A stretch of 64,000 nucleotides of DNA from Streptomyces sp. NBC_00654 (GTDB lineage: Bacteria > Actinomycetota > Actinomycetes > Streptomycetales > Streptomycetaceae). The stretch covers positions 1 to 64,000 of the forward strand of contig NZ_JAPEOB010000002.1 in NCBI RefSeq assembly GCF_026341775.1, read 5' to 3'. The notes below the pieces were generated by a model. That model did no database searches. It saw only the letters and a list, made by a program, of their open reading frames with translations, and had not been told where the DNA came from. The position numbers and the translations under genes were made by a program. Shown here one piece after another: positions 19,447 to 28,334 of this stretch; positions within the stretch are counted from its first letter, which is position 1, and each line of letters opens with the position of its first letter.

Positions 19447-19474
19447 ATGTGTTCAAGCTCCGGGGTCAAGGCCC

Positions 19475-19790
19475 GAGTGCCGTCCTGGCGCATCATGTGA
19501 CTGCGCAACGTCCCTTCATACGCGAGTCCCAGCTGTGTCAGGGCCTGTTGGGAACGCACGTTGAGGTTGTCGGTGCGCAAGGCCATCCTGGCCAGGCCCA
19601 GATCATCGAAGGCATGCCCGAACAGCAGCAACTTGGATTCAGCGTTGTAGGGGCGGACACCAGCACGAACAATCGAACCAGGTCGCGCCAATCTCAGCCC
19701 GCCCCTCGGCAAGATCAAGCGCGTACAGGCTGGTCGAGCCGACCACCGCCTCGTCCGCCAGAAGTTGGCGATCAGGCAGATGTGCTCACG
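19475..19790 (-). pseudogene. GNAT acetyltransferase, N-terminal/central fragment (right of IS3 copy 1)
   Basis: Minus strand: DEAVVGSTSLYALDLAEGRA, EIGATW, then after a frame change VRPYNAESKLLLFGHAFDDL, GLARMALRTDNLNVRSQQAL, EGTLRSHMMRQDGT up to the IS3 border. This is the RimJ/RimL-type GNAT core with the NxxSxxAL-like motif. At least one earlier frameshift exists besides the IS insertion, so the gene may have been dead before the IS arrived. Confidence 0.65.
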
Positions 19791-19823
19791 TACCTGGCTG
19801 CTGATCGTCCATACGGTGAATCC

Positions 19824-20639
19824 ATGCCGACCAGACCGATCCCGGGCCAGCCCGTGCGCTCCTTCCTCACCACCGACGAGCGACGCCTCTCCTACCTCGA
19901 CTTCGGGCCGGCAGAGGGGCGGCCCCTACTCGGATTACACGGACACCTTGGCGAAGCGGCTGACTTCGCCGAACTCGCCCGCGCCCTGGGCCCCGACGGA
20001 TGGCGGGTGATCGCGCTGGACCAGCGAGGGCACGGGGACTCCGACCGGGCCGAGCAGTACGACCGGGACGGATACCTCGACGATCTGCGCCTCCTGCTCA
20101 CCTGCCTGGGCCTTGATCACCGGCCCCTCCCCGTCCTCGGGCACTCCCTCGGCGCCATCAACGGCTACCACCTGGCCGCGGCCCGGCCCGACGCCGTAAG
20201 CGCCCTGATCAACATCGACGGGCCTGCCTGTCTCCCTGTCGTGGAACCCGCCCCGCTGTCCTTTCTGCTCGACCTGCCGTACTCCACCCCCACGCGCGAG
20301 GAACTCCTCGCCGCCTGCGGCCCCCTGGCACCCCTGCTGGAAAACGGACTGCGACCACACCACGACGGGTGGCGGCTCGGCTCTCACCCCGCGGACACGG
20401 TCGACTCCGACACCCGCCTGCTCGGCGACCACTGGCGCCAATGGCTGGGCTCCCACTGCCCCGCACTGCTCCTCCACGGCACAGCCAGCACCGTGCTGCC
20501 CACCGCGCAAGCCCGCGACATGACCACTCGACGCCCCGGCACCACCCTGGTCGAACTGGACGCCGATCACTGGGTTCACCTTCAAAGGCCGAAGGAGTCA
20601 GCGGTCGCGATCCGCCGATTCCTCGACACCTGCTCCTGA
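19824..20639 (+). CDS. Alpha/beta-hydrolase
   Basis: 271 residues from ATG 19824. Classic order: oxyanion loop LLGLHGHLGEAADF, strand VIALDQRGHGDSD, nucleophile elbow VLGHSLGAINGYHLA (Ser in GHSLG), lid region, and catalytic His in ELDADHWVHLQRP near residue 250. Length and layout are those of monomeric esterases, epoxide-hydrolase-like enzymes or C-C hydrolases; the substrate cannot be told. No signal peptide, so cytoplasmic. It stands alone, followed by about 500 bp without a gene. Confidence 0.85.
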   Translation: MPTRPIPGQPVRSFLTTDERRLSYLDFGPAEGRPLLGLHGHLGEAADFAELARALGPDGWRVIALDQRGHGDSDRAEQYDRDGYLDDLRLLLTCLGLDHRPLPVLGHSLGAINGYHLAAARPDAVSALINIDGPACLPVVEPAPLSFLLDLPYSTPTREELLAACGPLAPLLENGLRPHHDGWRLGSHPADTVDSDTRLLGDHWRQWLGSHCPALLLHGTASTVLPTAQARDMTTRRPGTTLVELDADHWVHLQRPKESAVAIRRFLDTCS

Positions 20640-20855
20640 ACAGAACGGGCCGCTGACGCCGCCGCGCAGAAGGGCAGAGTGAAGGCGAGCCGGCGGCGCA
20701 GCGGTTTCGCTGACGGTCCTACGGCAGTGACGGGCGGTACGGCGGCCACCACGTCCACCGACCACGGCAGCACCAGCCGAATCGAGGACCTCATCACCGC
20801 CTTCGGCAAAGGAGGACGGAGTCATCTGACGGGCGCTCGCGACCTCGCGACGACT

Positions 20856-20885
20856 GGGTGGGCCCACAAAACCCCGGGCCCACCC
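20856..20885 (+). terminator. Strong GC hairpin
   Basis: Perfect 10-bp stem GGGTGGGCCC/GGGCCCACCC with a 10-nt loop. It lies in the gene-free stretch 20640-21142 between two convergent genes and is a likely bidirectional terminator. Confidence 0.5.
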
Positions 20886-20923
20886 GGTCGTCCGCGGCGG
20901 CCCGCCCGCGGGTCGCCCCACTT

Positions 20924-20945
20924 GGAGGTGTTCGCGAACACCTCC
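20924..20945. promoter_or_regulatory. 22-bp perfect palindrome
   Basis: Arms GGAGGTGTTCG / CGAACACCTCC meet without a spacer. Zero-loop palindromes suit a dimeric DNA-binding protein better than a terminator. No nearby promoter is evident. Confidence 0.4.
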
Positions 20946-21142
20946 CTGGCGCCGAGCGATTCGTTTCCTGCCGGAGCTGCGGACGCATATAGATGACGGC
21001 TGCCGGCCGCAGAACACGGCCGGCGCCCCGCCACTCCTCCTGCTGCTCGCCTCCGCAACAGCCCTCGGCCCGGATCAGCCCCACGCGCCGACCCGCAGCC
21101 CGGGTCAGCCCTGCGCGGCGGACTCGTTCCCTGCCATGTCCA

Positions 21143-22489
21143 TCACTCTACCGCTCCGCGTTCTCGCGGGGCCGCGCTGCCCGTGCGGGTCGGCGGTCTC
21201 ACGTCCCCTGCCCCGACGAAGTCGGCCGGGCTGTCCTCCCGCAGGCGCCCGGCACCGTGATCGCGGCCGGGGCCTGCCGTGAGCAGAGGGATCACGAGGA
21301 TCGGCAGGAACCAGACCAGCACGATGAGCCGGTAGTCGTTCACCATGGCGAGGTTGGGGTGTCCGGCTTGGTTGAGCAGGCCGGACAGTGCCGTTGCGGA
21401 GGCGAGCAGCCCGAGGATCGCGGGCCGTCGCAGCAGGGCCCAGGCGGCGAGGGCCAGTGCGATGAGGAGAGCGGGGTGGGTCAGCTGATGCTGCAACCAG
21501 GCCGGCCAGAAGGCCAGTTCACGCTCGATGAAGTGTGTCCAGGGGGCGGCGACGTCCGGACGCTGGTAGTGGTGGGTCAGGAGGTCTTGGGCACTGTCCT
21601 GTCCGGTGGGCCACCCCAGCATGTGCGTCGTGATCTGCATGACGATGGTCAGGACGCCGCAGAGGGCGAACAGGCCGAGCGCGGGGCGAGTTGGCCGACT
21701 ATGCCGCCTTCGGTACCAGGCGAGTCCCGCAAAGGCCCCGGTAAGGACGGCTGCCAGGAGCAGCGCCTGAGAGTAGCGCGCGAGGAAGGCCGACAAGAGC
21801 CCGCCGACGACCATCGCTGTCCCGGCCCGCCGCTTCCCGTTCAGGGTCAGTGCGCAGCCGAGCACCACCCCGGCCGCGCAGGCCATGGTGAGCCCGTCGG
21901 TCATGGGACGCATCGCGGTGGAGCCGGTGGGCAGGGCGAGATACAGGGCCTGCCCGGACAACGCGGCAGGCCGGGCGGCACCGCTCGTACGGAGCGCGGC
22001 CAGAATACAGAGACTTCCCGCCAACGCGACGGTCACGCCGGCCAGCCAGATGCCCCAGGCAAGGCCGAACGCGGCGATGAACGGCACGAGCAGCAGCGGG
22101 TACCCGGGACGTGCCTCGTAGATCGCCATGAAGCGGGGGTTGAGGAACGGCCCGGTCATGCCGGAGGTATTGCCCTGCCGGGTCCAGTACGCGGCCGATG
22201 CGGTCAGGCGCTGCACACATTCCCGCGGGGTCTCCGTCGGGAGACCGTTCCCGGACCAGGGAATCCAGGTCAGCGGCCTCTCGGCCCGGTCGGCGCATAC
22301 GTAGTCGATCGCGTGAGCGGTGGCCGAGGTCCGGCTCTCCCCGCTCAGGCTGAGGGCGTAGGAGATGTAGTTCTTGGAGTCCGGGGAGTCCCGGCCGGTC
22401 ACCGCCGTCAGCTGCACCCCGACGAAAACGACCGCGATCAGCACGGCGCACATGATTCCAGCGCGGAACGGGGTGGTGCGTCGGCGCAT
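21143..22489 (-). CDS. Polytopic membrane protein (glycosyltransferase-39/ArnT-like topology)
   Basis: 448 residues, about 10 hydrophobic segments (e.g. FRAGIMCAVLIAVVFVGVQL; PLLLVPFIAAFGLAWGIWLA; ALFALCGVLTIVMQI). The first external loop has acidic residues (GRDSPDSKNY), a layout similar to GT39/GT87-type lipid-linked glycosyltransferases, whose catalytic Asp sits in that loop. A conserved family motif is not strong enough to name an activity. Cell-membrane location is clear. It is monocistronic, convergent with the hydrolase to the left. The sequence ends in a charged cytoplasmic tail. Confidence 0.6.
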   Translation of the reverse strand: MRRRTTPFRAGIMCAVLIAVVFVGVQLTAVTGRDSPDSKNYISYALSLSGESRTSATAHAIDYVCADRAERPLTWIPWSGNGLPTETPRECVQRLTASAAYWTRQGNTSGMTGPFLNPRFMAIYEARPGYPLLLVPFIAAFGLAWGIWLAGVTVALAGSLCILAALRTSGAARPAALSGQALYLALPTGSTAMRPMTDGLTMACAAGVVLGCALTLNGKRRAGTAMVVGGLLSAFLARYSQALLLAAVLTGAFAGLAWYRRRHSRPTRPALGLFALCGVLTIVMQITTHMLGWPTGQDSAQDLLTHHYQRPDVAAPWTHFIERELAFWPAWLQHQLTHPALLIALALAAWALLRRPAILGLLASATALSGLLNQAGHPNLAMVNDYRLIVLVWFLPILVIPLLTAGPGRDHGAGRLREDSPADFVGAGDVRPPTRTGSAAPRERGAVE

Positions 22490-22836
22490 GTCGCGTCCTC
22501 AGGGAGAGACGATCGGTCGACAGGCCAACGAGAGAGGCCGGGACGGGTTCCGTCCTCGCTCACACCATCAGGCGACCACAGCACCACCCAAAGATTCACG
22601 AACCACCCTTTTAGAGGGTGTTTACGTATGTCTGTTCAGAAAAGCGAGTTCCGTCGCTGACCTGCTTTGCGATTGTTTGAGCGACATACGAGTTTCGCAA
22701 CCTCTCACCGCTCGGAGTCTGCCACCCGTTTCGCTCACTTCTACCACTGGATGTCCGTCTGGTTTGAGGATGCCGCAGAATCTCCCGATGATCAGCGGAA
22801 CGACATCTTCTGGCTTTCCCGTGCCAACGCTACGGC

Positions 22837-23268
22837 GTGAGCCAGCGGAAGCCGTACCTCAGCGACCTGTCCGACGACCGATGGGCCCTGATCGAGCCGA
22901 CGCTGACGGCCTGGCGGAAAGCCCGGCTCGCCCGCAGACCACCGGTCAGCCGGCCAAGGTCGAACTCCGCGACGCGTCCAACGCGATTCTCTACGTGAAC
23001 CGCACAGGAATCCCCTGGAAATACCTCCCGCACGACTTCCCGAACCACGGCACCACCTACGCCTACTACGCCGCCTGGCGCGACGAAGGAAACCTCGCCC
23101 AGCTCAATTACGACCTGACCGCCCTGGCCCGCGTCAAGGAGGGACGCAAGCCCGAGCCGACCGCCTCCGTCATCGACACCCAGAGCGTGAAGACCTCCAC
23201 CAACGTGCCCGTGACCAGCCAGGGAACGGACGCCGCCAAGAAGATCGTGGGCCGGAAGCGAGGCATCC
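22837..23268 (+). pseudogene. IS5-type transposase, 5' part, frameshifted and truncated
   Basis: GTG 22837: SQRKPYLSDLSDDRWALIEP, TLTAWRKARLARRPPVS; after a frame change near 22940: VELRDASNAILYVNRTGIPW, KYLPHDFPNHGTTYAYYAAW, TASVIDTQSVKTSTNVP (first catalytic Asp), ending KIVGRKRG at the border with the next fragment. A probable left end lies near 22617-22635 (GAGGGTGTTTACG). The C-terminal half is missing. Confidence 0.7.
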
Positions 23269-23284
23269 TCACTGAACCTCTTTC

Positions 23285-23560
23285 ATCCTGAATAGTTGCA
23301 GGTCAGCAGGGTGTGGACGGCTCGGACGATGCGGCTGATGCGTCGGGTCGAGCAATGCGCTCTGTGCATGATGCGCCAGGACTTGAGCTGTGCGAAGGCC
23401 CGTTCGCCGGGGGCTCTGAGTCGGGCGTGGTCTCGGTTGAACTGCTGGTAGTGGGCGGGCTGTTCGCTGTGTCGGTAATACAGGGTGCAGACAATGGCGC
23501 CGGCGCCCCGGTAGGCGCGGTCGGCCAGGATGAGGATCTGCCGGGTCAGGCAGGCCTGGA
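23285..23560 (-). pseudogene. IS5-type transposase, C-terminal fragment
   Basis: The minus strand reads LILADRAYRGAGAIVCTLYY, RDHARLRAPGERAFAQLKSW, RIMHRAHCSTRRISRIVRAV, HTLLTCNYSG and stop. It carries the second Asp (ADRAY) and the Glu (GERAF) of a different IS5 subgroup from its left neighbour, in the opposite orientation. The 5' half is missing. Confidence 0.7.
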
Positions 23561-23582
23561 CGATGCCGTGGGCACGGGCCGC

Positions 23583-23650
23583 GGTCTCTCACTCCCAGGA
23601 CAGCGAACCCACATCCCGAAACCGCCGCTGACCAGTGCCAACACACCACT
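23583..23650. repeat. IS-end-like segment repeated at 63640-63707
   Basis: CACTCCCAGGACAGCGAACC ... CATCCCGAAACCGCCGCTGA recurs with few changes at the right end of the window. Probably the leftover end of the same kind of IS. Confidence 0.55.
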
Positions 23651-23754
23651 GCCGATGAAGGTGGCACTGCCGCACGGGGCCGGGGCCGGGTATCGCGTCG
23701 GCCCGGCCGTCGACAGCGCAGTACCGGGTGTCCATCTCTGATCCTGCCGGTACT

Positions 23755-24050
23755 TACGGCTGTCTGCGGACTACGAACCGGGTCCCGACGAGGAGTGGGC
23801 GCCGTTCCAGATGCTCTGCCTGATCCTCGGCCCGCTCCTGCTGGAGCAGGTCATGCAGTCCAGCCTCGACAAGCCGATGTTCGCCCCCGGTTCCGGGCAC
23901 GCGCCGCAGCGCGGCCAGCCAACGGCTCCTGCTGCGGGGTGGAGGCTGCGGAGCCAGGTGCCTGCGCCACATGAGTGGAGGGCCGGCCAGACCCGGTGTA
24001 CGACTCTCCCCCGGATACCCGGGCGTCGCGGGTTGCATGCCGTGATGGGC
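23755..24050 (+). other. Unassigned stretch with a short coding-like piece
   Basis: The + frame shows SADYEPGPDEEWAPFQMLCL, ILGPLLLEQVMQSSLDKPMF over about 45 residues, then loses coding character. It could be the remnant of a gene; I recognise no family. Confidence 0.2.
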
Positions 24051-24051
24051 C

Positions 24052-24411
24052 TCATCTGCGCCGGCGCGAGGTCATCCAAGAGACCAGGAGGAACAGCGGC
24101 AGGACGACCCCGATCAGCAGCGCGGTGCCGGTGACCGCGCTCAAGAGGAAACGGCCTCCCAACTGCGCGATGCCCTGGTACCAGCCGGCCACGACAGCCA
24201 TCAGCACGAGGTATCCGCCGATCGCGGTGCCCACGACCTGACGGACCAGTGCGGGCCAGCCCCGCCCGGCCGGGGCAGGAGTCAGCCGTTGCGCGGGCTT
24301 CCAGGACTTGGCCGGGCGGCGTCGGAGGATGAGCAGGCCGAGGCCGAGATAGCCCATGACCAGGAGGTAGCCGGTCAGCATGACCGTGACGTTGAGGCGT
24401 ACGGGAAGCAC
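24052..24411 (-). CDS. Small membrane protein, DUF6256-like
   Basis: 119 residues from ATG 24411. Three membrane segments: VTVMLTGYLLVMGYLGLGLL, IGGYLVLMAVVAGWYQGI and SAVTGTALLIGVVLPLFLLV, with a basic loop (RRRPAKSWKPAQRL) and a basic C-terminus (SRRRR), so the C-terminus is probably inside. It looks like the actinobacterial family annotated DUF6256, from memory. It follows the 78-residue membrane gene by 16 bp and is probably co-transcribed. Function unknown. Confidence 0.65.
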   Translation of the reverse strand: MLPVRLNVTVMLTGYLLVMGYLGLGLLILRRRPAKSWKPAQRLTPAPAGRGWPALVRQVVGTAIGGYLVLMAVVAGWYQGIAQLGGRFLLSAVTGTALLIGVVLPLFLLVSWMTSRRRR

Positions 24412-24427
24412 GGCAGGCGTCCGATGG

Positions 24428-24664
24428 TCAGGTGGGATCCTGAAGCAGGAAGTGCCAGCCGCGCACGAAGGTGTGCCAGCCGAACCACAGCCACAGGGCG
24501 AACAGGGCCCAGCGCCCTGCGGGGTAGCGCATGACGGCGTTGGTCGCGTCGCTGAGGGTGGGGAAGCCGTCCTCGGGCCGCAACAGACCGACGCCCTCCC
24601 AGGCGAAGATGGCGCCGAACAGCGCGGCCCAGACGAGGTAGCCGATCACCGGATGCTCTGCCAA
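24428..24664 (-). CDS. Small membrane protein, DUF6186-like
   Basis: 78 residues from ATG 24664. Two hydrophobic segments (VIGYLVWAALFGAIFAWEGV; WALFALWLWFGWHTFVRGWH) around a soluble loop. It matches what I remember of the family DUF6186, often next to DUF6256 in Streptomyces. First gene of the pair. Upstream TCTCCTGCTCT (reverse AGAGCAGGAGA) gives a good ribosome-binding site. Function unknown. Confidence 0.65.
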   Translation of the reverse strand: MAEHPVIGYLVWAALFGAIFAWEGVGLLRPEDGFPTLSDATNAVMRYPAGRWALFALWLWFGWHTFVRGWHFLLQDPT

Positions 24665-24783
24665 GGGATCTCTCCTGCTCTGATGGGGTTATCGGTGGCT
24701 GTCAGGTCGATGATCGGTCACAGCGGGCTCGGCGCTGCGGACCCGGCGCGCGCGTCAAGCCGCAGGGGAGGAACCGCCCGTCC

Positions 24784-24981
24784 ATGACACGGCCCGACGG
24801 CCAAGGGCCACCGCTGGCGGCCGATGGGCCGAAACCGTCCCCGTCGTCCGCCGACGGGCCGACCTCTGCAACGCAGGAGTCCGGAGTGTCGGTGCGGCGG
24901 CTGGTGGAGCGGCTGCCCCCGGACAGTTACCTCGCGCTCAGCCACTCCACCGAAACGCCCTTCACACTTCACCACCTATAG
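24784..24981 (+). pseudogene. Remnant resembling the middle of an S-adenosyl methyltransferase (Methyltransf_19)
   Basis: The + frame contains RLVERLPPDSYLALSHSTET, a pattern seen in the DUF574/Methyltransf_19 family (LxxLPPGSYLALSH). Nothing else of the family is left. Weak call. Confidence 0.25.
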
Positions 24982-24984
24982 ATA

Positions 24985-26266
24985 ATCGACATCGTCGGCG
25001 AGCGCGGCGTGGAAGCCGTGTGCTTCGCGGACACGCGTGGGTCGCAGGTCGAGATCGTGCAGAACATCGGGCGTGCGCCGCGCCCGAATCCGGACGGGAC
25101 CATGAAGGTCACCAGGATCATCGTGCCGGTGTTCCTGGAGCCGGGTGAGGACCCCGGTGACATGGTTGCCTCCGCCTCGTTCGCACCGCTTGTGGCCCTC
25201 CTCCAGGGCCTCCGCTCACACGACGCCCACCTGTCGAGCAACTGGCTTCGCGTGCCCTGACACGGAGCAGCCGGGAGCGGCCGGTGCACGTTCGGCGGGA
25301 TGGGGACGGGCGGATCGTCCGGGCCGCGGGTGAGGGTGAGGTCGTCGCCATGGAGGACGGGACCGAAGCGGTGGTCGAATCGGCGCTGCTGCACTTCTCG
25401 ACACCACGTGACCCGGCGACGATCGCCGTGTTCCTGCGCACCCGGGTGTTCCGGCCGGAGTCGCTGGTGTGGCTCGAGGGATACCAAGCCTACGACGATG
25501 TAGGGGGAGCACGAGATCGCAGGGCTGTACGCGGTGCCGTACGACGCTGCGACCAAGGTCGGGGTCACCCGGTTCCCGCTGGGACGGTGGGTCCACCAAC
25601 AGCGGCGTGCAGCGGGCCGGTGAGCTCGACACCCATCGCAAGGAACTCCTCGACGAGGAGGGGATGGTGTGGGAACCGGGGAGAGACGAGGCATGGGAGG
25701 CGAAACTTGGGCAAAGACCAGGAACGGGCCTGGACACACGGCGAGCAGCTCGCCGCCATCGACAAGGACTGGAACTGCCCATGGCCACTCGACTGGCAAC
25801 GCCACTACCGAGTCCTCGCCGCACTCACCGACGCCGAGGCCGGCGGAACCTCCCCGACATCCAGGCCGGTGTGCTCTTCGAGGGTGACGATCTGGGGAAG
25901 TGGCCGGCGCAGCAGCGGAAGGCATACACCTGGGCGCAGCTGAGCGGTGAGCAACAGGAACGCCTCGGCGGGCTCGGTGTGACACCCGACGAAGCTGCCC
26001 CCGCTCCAGTGACAGCACGCACAGCGAAGGGGACGGGCGGGCTGTCGGCGCCCTTCCGGCGAGGGGTTGCGGCGCTCGCGCAGTACCTCCAGAGGGATGG
26101 GCACGAGCGGCCGGTCCCGGGGAAGCACGCGGAGCCCGTCGAGGTCGACGGCCAGGAGCACGTGGTGAAGCTCGGTGTGTTCATCAGCAACACCAAAACC
26201 CGACGCCACCGACTCACCCAGGAGCAGCGCGAGCTCCTCGCCGGGCTCGGCACGGAATGGGCGTGA
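24985..26266 (+). pseudogene. SF2 helicase C-terminal domain plus HA repeats, several frameshifts
   Basis: It starts inside the helicase motor: DIVGERGVEAVCFADTRGSQ and motif VI QNIGRAPRPN, then VARIIVPVFLEPGED-like sequence. A frame change near 25230 leads to PVHVRRDGDGRIVRAAGEGE, VVESALLHFSTPRDPATIAV, FRPESLVWLEGYQA. More shifts follow near 25500 and 25740. The last block in one frame is NLPDIQAGVLFEGDDLGKWP, FRRGVAALAQYLQRDGHERP, VFISNTKTRRHRLTQEQREL, LAGLGTEWA, stop. The N-terminal ATPase half is absent. Intact homologues are large ATP-dependent helicases with helicase-associated repeats of unclear role. Confidence 0.8.
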
Positions 26267-26424
26267 CACCGGCCGTAGCCCGCCGCTGAACCGGAGGAAC
26301 GGCACTCACCTCATAAGAACTCTCGAATCTGAGACGACGTCATCCACCATGAGATAACGCCTCATGCCAGCGAAACCAGACGATCAGTACCGCTCCGACA
26401 AGCAACACCAACCCGAGAGATCGC

Positions 26425-26640
26425 CCCGGGCGGGCGGATTCTGGTGATGGTGCCCACGTTGGACCTGATCGTGCAGAGTGCCCAGTCCTGGCGGCGGGTC
26501 GGGCACCGCGCGCCGATAGTCCCGGTCTGCTCGGTGGACAAGGACGAGGTCTGGAGCAGTTCGGAGTGCGCACCACCGCCAACCCGATACAGCTCGCCCT
26601 GTGGGCCGGGACCGGGTTGGCCACCCGACGGCCTGTGGAA
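26425..26640 (+). pseudogene. SF2 helicase N-terminal fragment
   Basis: Reads RILVMVPTLDLIVQSAQSWR (motif Ia region), RVGHRAPIVPVCSVDKDEV, then after a one-base shift LEQFGVRTTANPIQLALWAG. This belongs to the first RecA domain of the same HA-helicase family, but lies downstream of the C-terminal remnant, so it comes from another copy or a rearrangement. The stretch 26641-26822 has no supported gene. Confidence 0.65.
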
Positions 26641-26822
26641 CGACGAGGAGCCCGACTGCGACCCGCGCGACGGTCGCCCGGCTCTCTCACCTGCCCAGTT
26701 GGCCACGGTCTGGGTGCTGAGGTTCCCACTGGGCCGTGGTGGCGACGCCTGCCGGCTGCTGGAGCATCTCCACCGGCACGGGCCCGGGCGGGCCGGTGGT
26801 TCAGCGATCGCCGGTCCGCCGG

Positions 26823-27482
26823 TTACTCGTACCGGTACTTCAGTGAATCCGCTTCCGCCTGCTCGATGTCGGCGATCGTCAGCTCCGGTATTCGCAGCTG
26901 GGCCAGGGTCACCTCGGACGAGGTCGGCTGGGCGTCCGCCGGCAGCCACTGCTCCGGCTTCCAGGCCCCGCTGCGCAGGAGCGATTTGGGGCAGTGCGGG
27001 TAGACCTCCTCGATCCCCAGCACGAGCGCACTGGCCGGCGGCTTGCCCACGGCGGTCAGCTGCGACAGCAGCTCCGGGCGGGTGGAGACGCAGGCCCGGC
27101 CGTTCACCCTGAGCGTCGTGGTGCGCCCCGGGATGATGAACAGCAGCCCGGCCCGTCCGGTGGCGATGACGTTCTGCAGGGTGTCCAGGCGCTTGTTCCC
27201 GGTCGCGTCCGGTATCGCCACCGTCCGTGCGTCCAGGACGGCAACGAAACCGGCGGGGCCGCCGCGCGGGGAGACGTCGCAGTTGCCCTCGGCGTCCGCG
27301 CTGGCGACCAGGACCAGTGAAGAGCAGCCGATCAACCGCTGGGTCTGTGCGGTGAGTTCGGTCATCTGCTTGCGAACGGCCGCGTCGCTGGGGAGTGCGT
27401 AGGCCCGGCGCAGCGTCTCCTTGTCGGGCACGGCGTCGAGGCGGAGTGAGTCGAAGGCGCTGAGGGCGAGGGGTGTTTTCAT
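26823..27482 (-). CDS. FMN-dependent PPOX-type flavoprotein (MSMEG_1061-like)
   Basis: 219 residues from ATG 27482; the in-frame extension to 27830 is not coding-like. Split-barrel pyridoxamine-oxidase fold: LVLVASADAEGNCDVSPRGG, FVAVLDARTVAIPDATGNKR, LDTLQNVIATGRAGLLFIIP, TLRVNGRACVSTRPELLSQL, then EEVYPHCPKSLLRSGAWKPE. The RGGP/N-K-R-x-D-T-x-x-N pattern is typical of the MSMEG_1061 group. The family binds FMN or F420-like cofactors in the cytoplasm and probably carries out redox chemistry on small compounds. It follows the nitroreductase gene on the same strand by about 107 bp. Confidence 0.75.
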   Translation of the reverse strand: MKTPLALSAFDSLRLDAVPDKETLRRAYALPSDAAVRKQMTELTAQTQRLIGCSSLVLVASADAEGNCDVSPRGGPAGFVAVLDARTVAIPDATGNKRLDTLQNVIATGRAGLLFIIPGRTTTLRVNGRACVSTRPELLSQLTAVGKPPASALVLGIEEVYPHCPKSLLRSGAWKPEQWLPADAQPTSSEVTLAQLRIPELTIADIEQAEADSLKYRYE

Positions 27483-27589
27483 TGCTCCGGACCTTGATAG
27501 GGCCGACCTGCGATTGATCTTGGTCGGCGAGTACGGGGACATGGTGACGTTCGCGCCTGCTGATCCTGCGGAACTTGACCGCCTGATGG

Positions 27590-28255
27590 TCACACGCCGA
27601 TGAAGCTCACTGTTTCCGGCATGTCCGCCCGCCCGGTGCGCAGCCGTGGCGCGCCTTCCTTCTCGAATCCCACCGAGACACCGCAGAACAGCACGAGCCC
27701 GTCTTCGGCTCCGACCATCCGGCTGACAGTCCTGCGATACATCGTCCACATCACCTGGGGGCAGCTGTGCAACCCTTCCGCCCTCAGCAACAGCATGACC
27801 GTCTGCAGATACATCCCCGCGTCCGCCCACTGCCCGGGGCCCATCGTCCGGTCGAGGTAGCAGAACAGCACGACCGGTGCCCCGAACGCGTCCGAGTTCA
27901 AGGCGGCGATCTTCATTGGCCTGTCAGGGTCGTCGCGCTCGATGCCCAATGCTTCGTACCGCTGGGCGGCCGCGGCGGCGAAGCGGTCCGTATACGGTGA
28001 GGCCAGTTCGGCCGGGTACATCGGATACTCCCGCTCGTCGCCCGGGTCGCCCGCCAGTGCCCTGGCCGTCGCGCGCCTCTTCAGTTCGGCCAGGGGCTCG
28101 CCGGCCACGACATAGACATGCCACGGCTGGAGGTTCCCGCTCGACGGGGCCCGCGCCGCTGCGGTCAGCACACGTTCGAGAACCTCTTGGGGCACCGGCT
28201 CATCGCTGAACGCCCGCACGGCCCGGCGGCCGTCCACGGCTTCATACACATCCAC
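27590..28255 (-). CDS. Nitroreductase-family FMN oxidoreductase
   Basis: 221 residues from ATG 28255. N-terminal FMN-binding RRAVRAFSDEPVPQEVLERV and ARAPSSGNLQPWHVYVV (S-S/G-N-x-Q-P-W), the mid-region DAGMYLQTVMLLLRAEGLHS, and C-terminal VLFCGVSVGFEKEGAP. These are the classic motifs of the nitroreductase fold, a dimer that transfers hydride from NAD(P)H to nitro groups, quinones or flavins. Next to a PPOX-type flavoprotein, suggesting a small redox pair. The upstream gene on the same strand is the histidine kinase at 28335; co-regulation is possible but not shown. Confidence 0.85.
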   Translation of the reverse strand: MDVYEAVDGRRAVRAFSDEPVPQEVLERVLTAAARAPSSGNLQPWHVYVVAGEPLAELKRRATARALAGDPGDEREYPMYPAELASPYTDRFAAAAAQRYEALGIERDDPDRPMKIAALNSDAFGAPVVLFCYLDRTMGPGQWADAGMYLQTVMLLLRAEGLHSCPQVMWTMYRRTVSRMVGAEDGLVLFCGVSVGFEKEGAPRLRTGRADMPETVSFIGV

Positions 28256-28334
28256 GTGCTTCTCGTCCTCCCACTCGACGTAGCTCGACCTGCCGGTCGG
28301 TAAATGATCTTCGCCGGTCCCGGATCGTTGCGGT

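Larger units (their letters stand above)
18167..19474 (+). mobile_element. IS3-family element, copy 1 (complete)
   Basis: 1308 bp with terminal repeats beginning GGGCC(C/T)TGACCCCGGAG on both sides and a 3-bp target duplication GAG (18164-18166 and 19475-19477). It contains orfA and orfB. A second copy at 38312-39618 is nearly identical, lacking one A in orfB. This copy is intact and sits inside a GNAT gene. Confidence 0.92.

Noticed and set aside
20820-20950. Streptomyces telomere-type palindromes
   Set aside because: Only two hairpins, lacking the series of conserved terminal palindromes with GCGA-type loops, and genes continue on both sides.
20993-22660. 555-residue plus-strand frame antisense to the membrane protein
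   Set aside because: Highly Gly/Gln/Arg-rich low-complexity composition, a typical antisense artefact; the minus strand encodes clear membrane helices.
27421-27603. 60-residue plus-strand frame between PPOX and nitroreductase (ADLRLILVGEYGDMVTFAPA)
   Set aside because: Looks partly coding but overlaps the start of the PPOX gene and has no start signal or family; left out as a gene.
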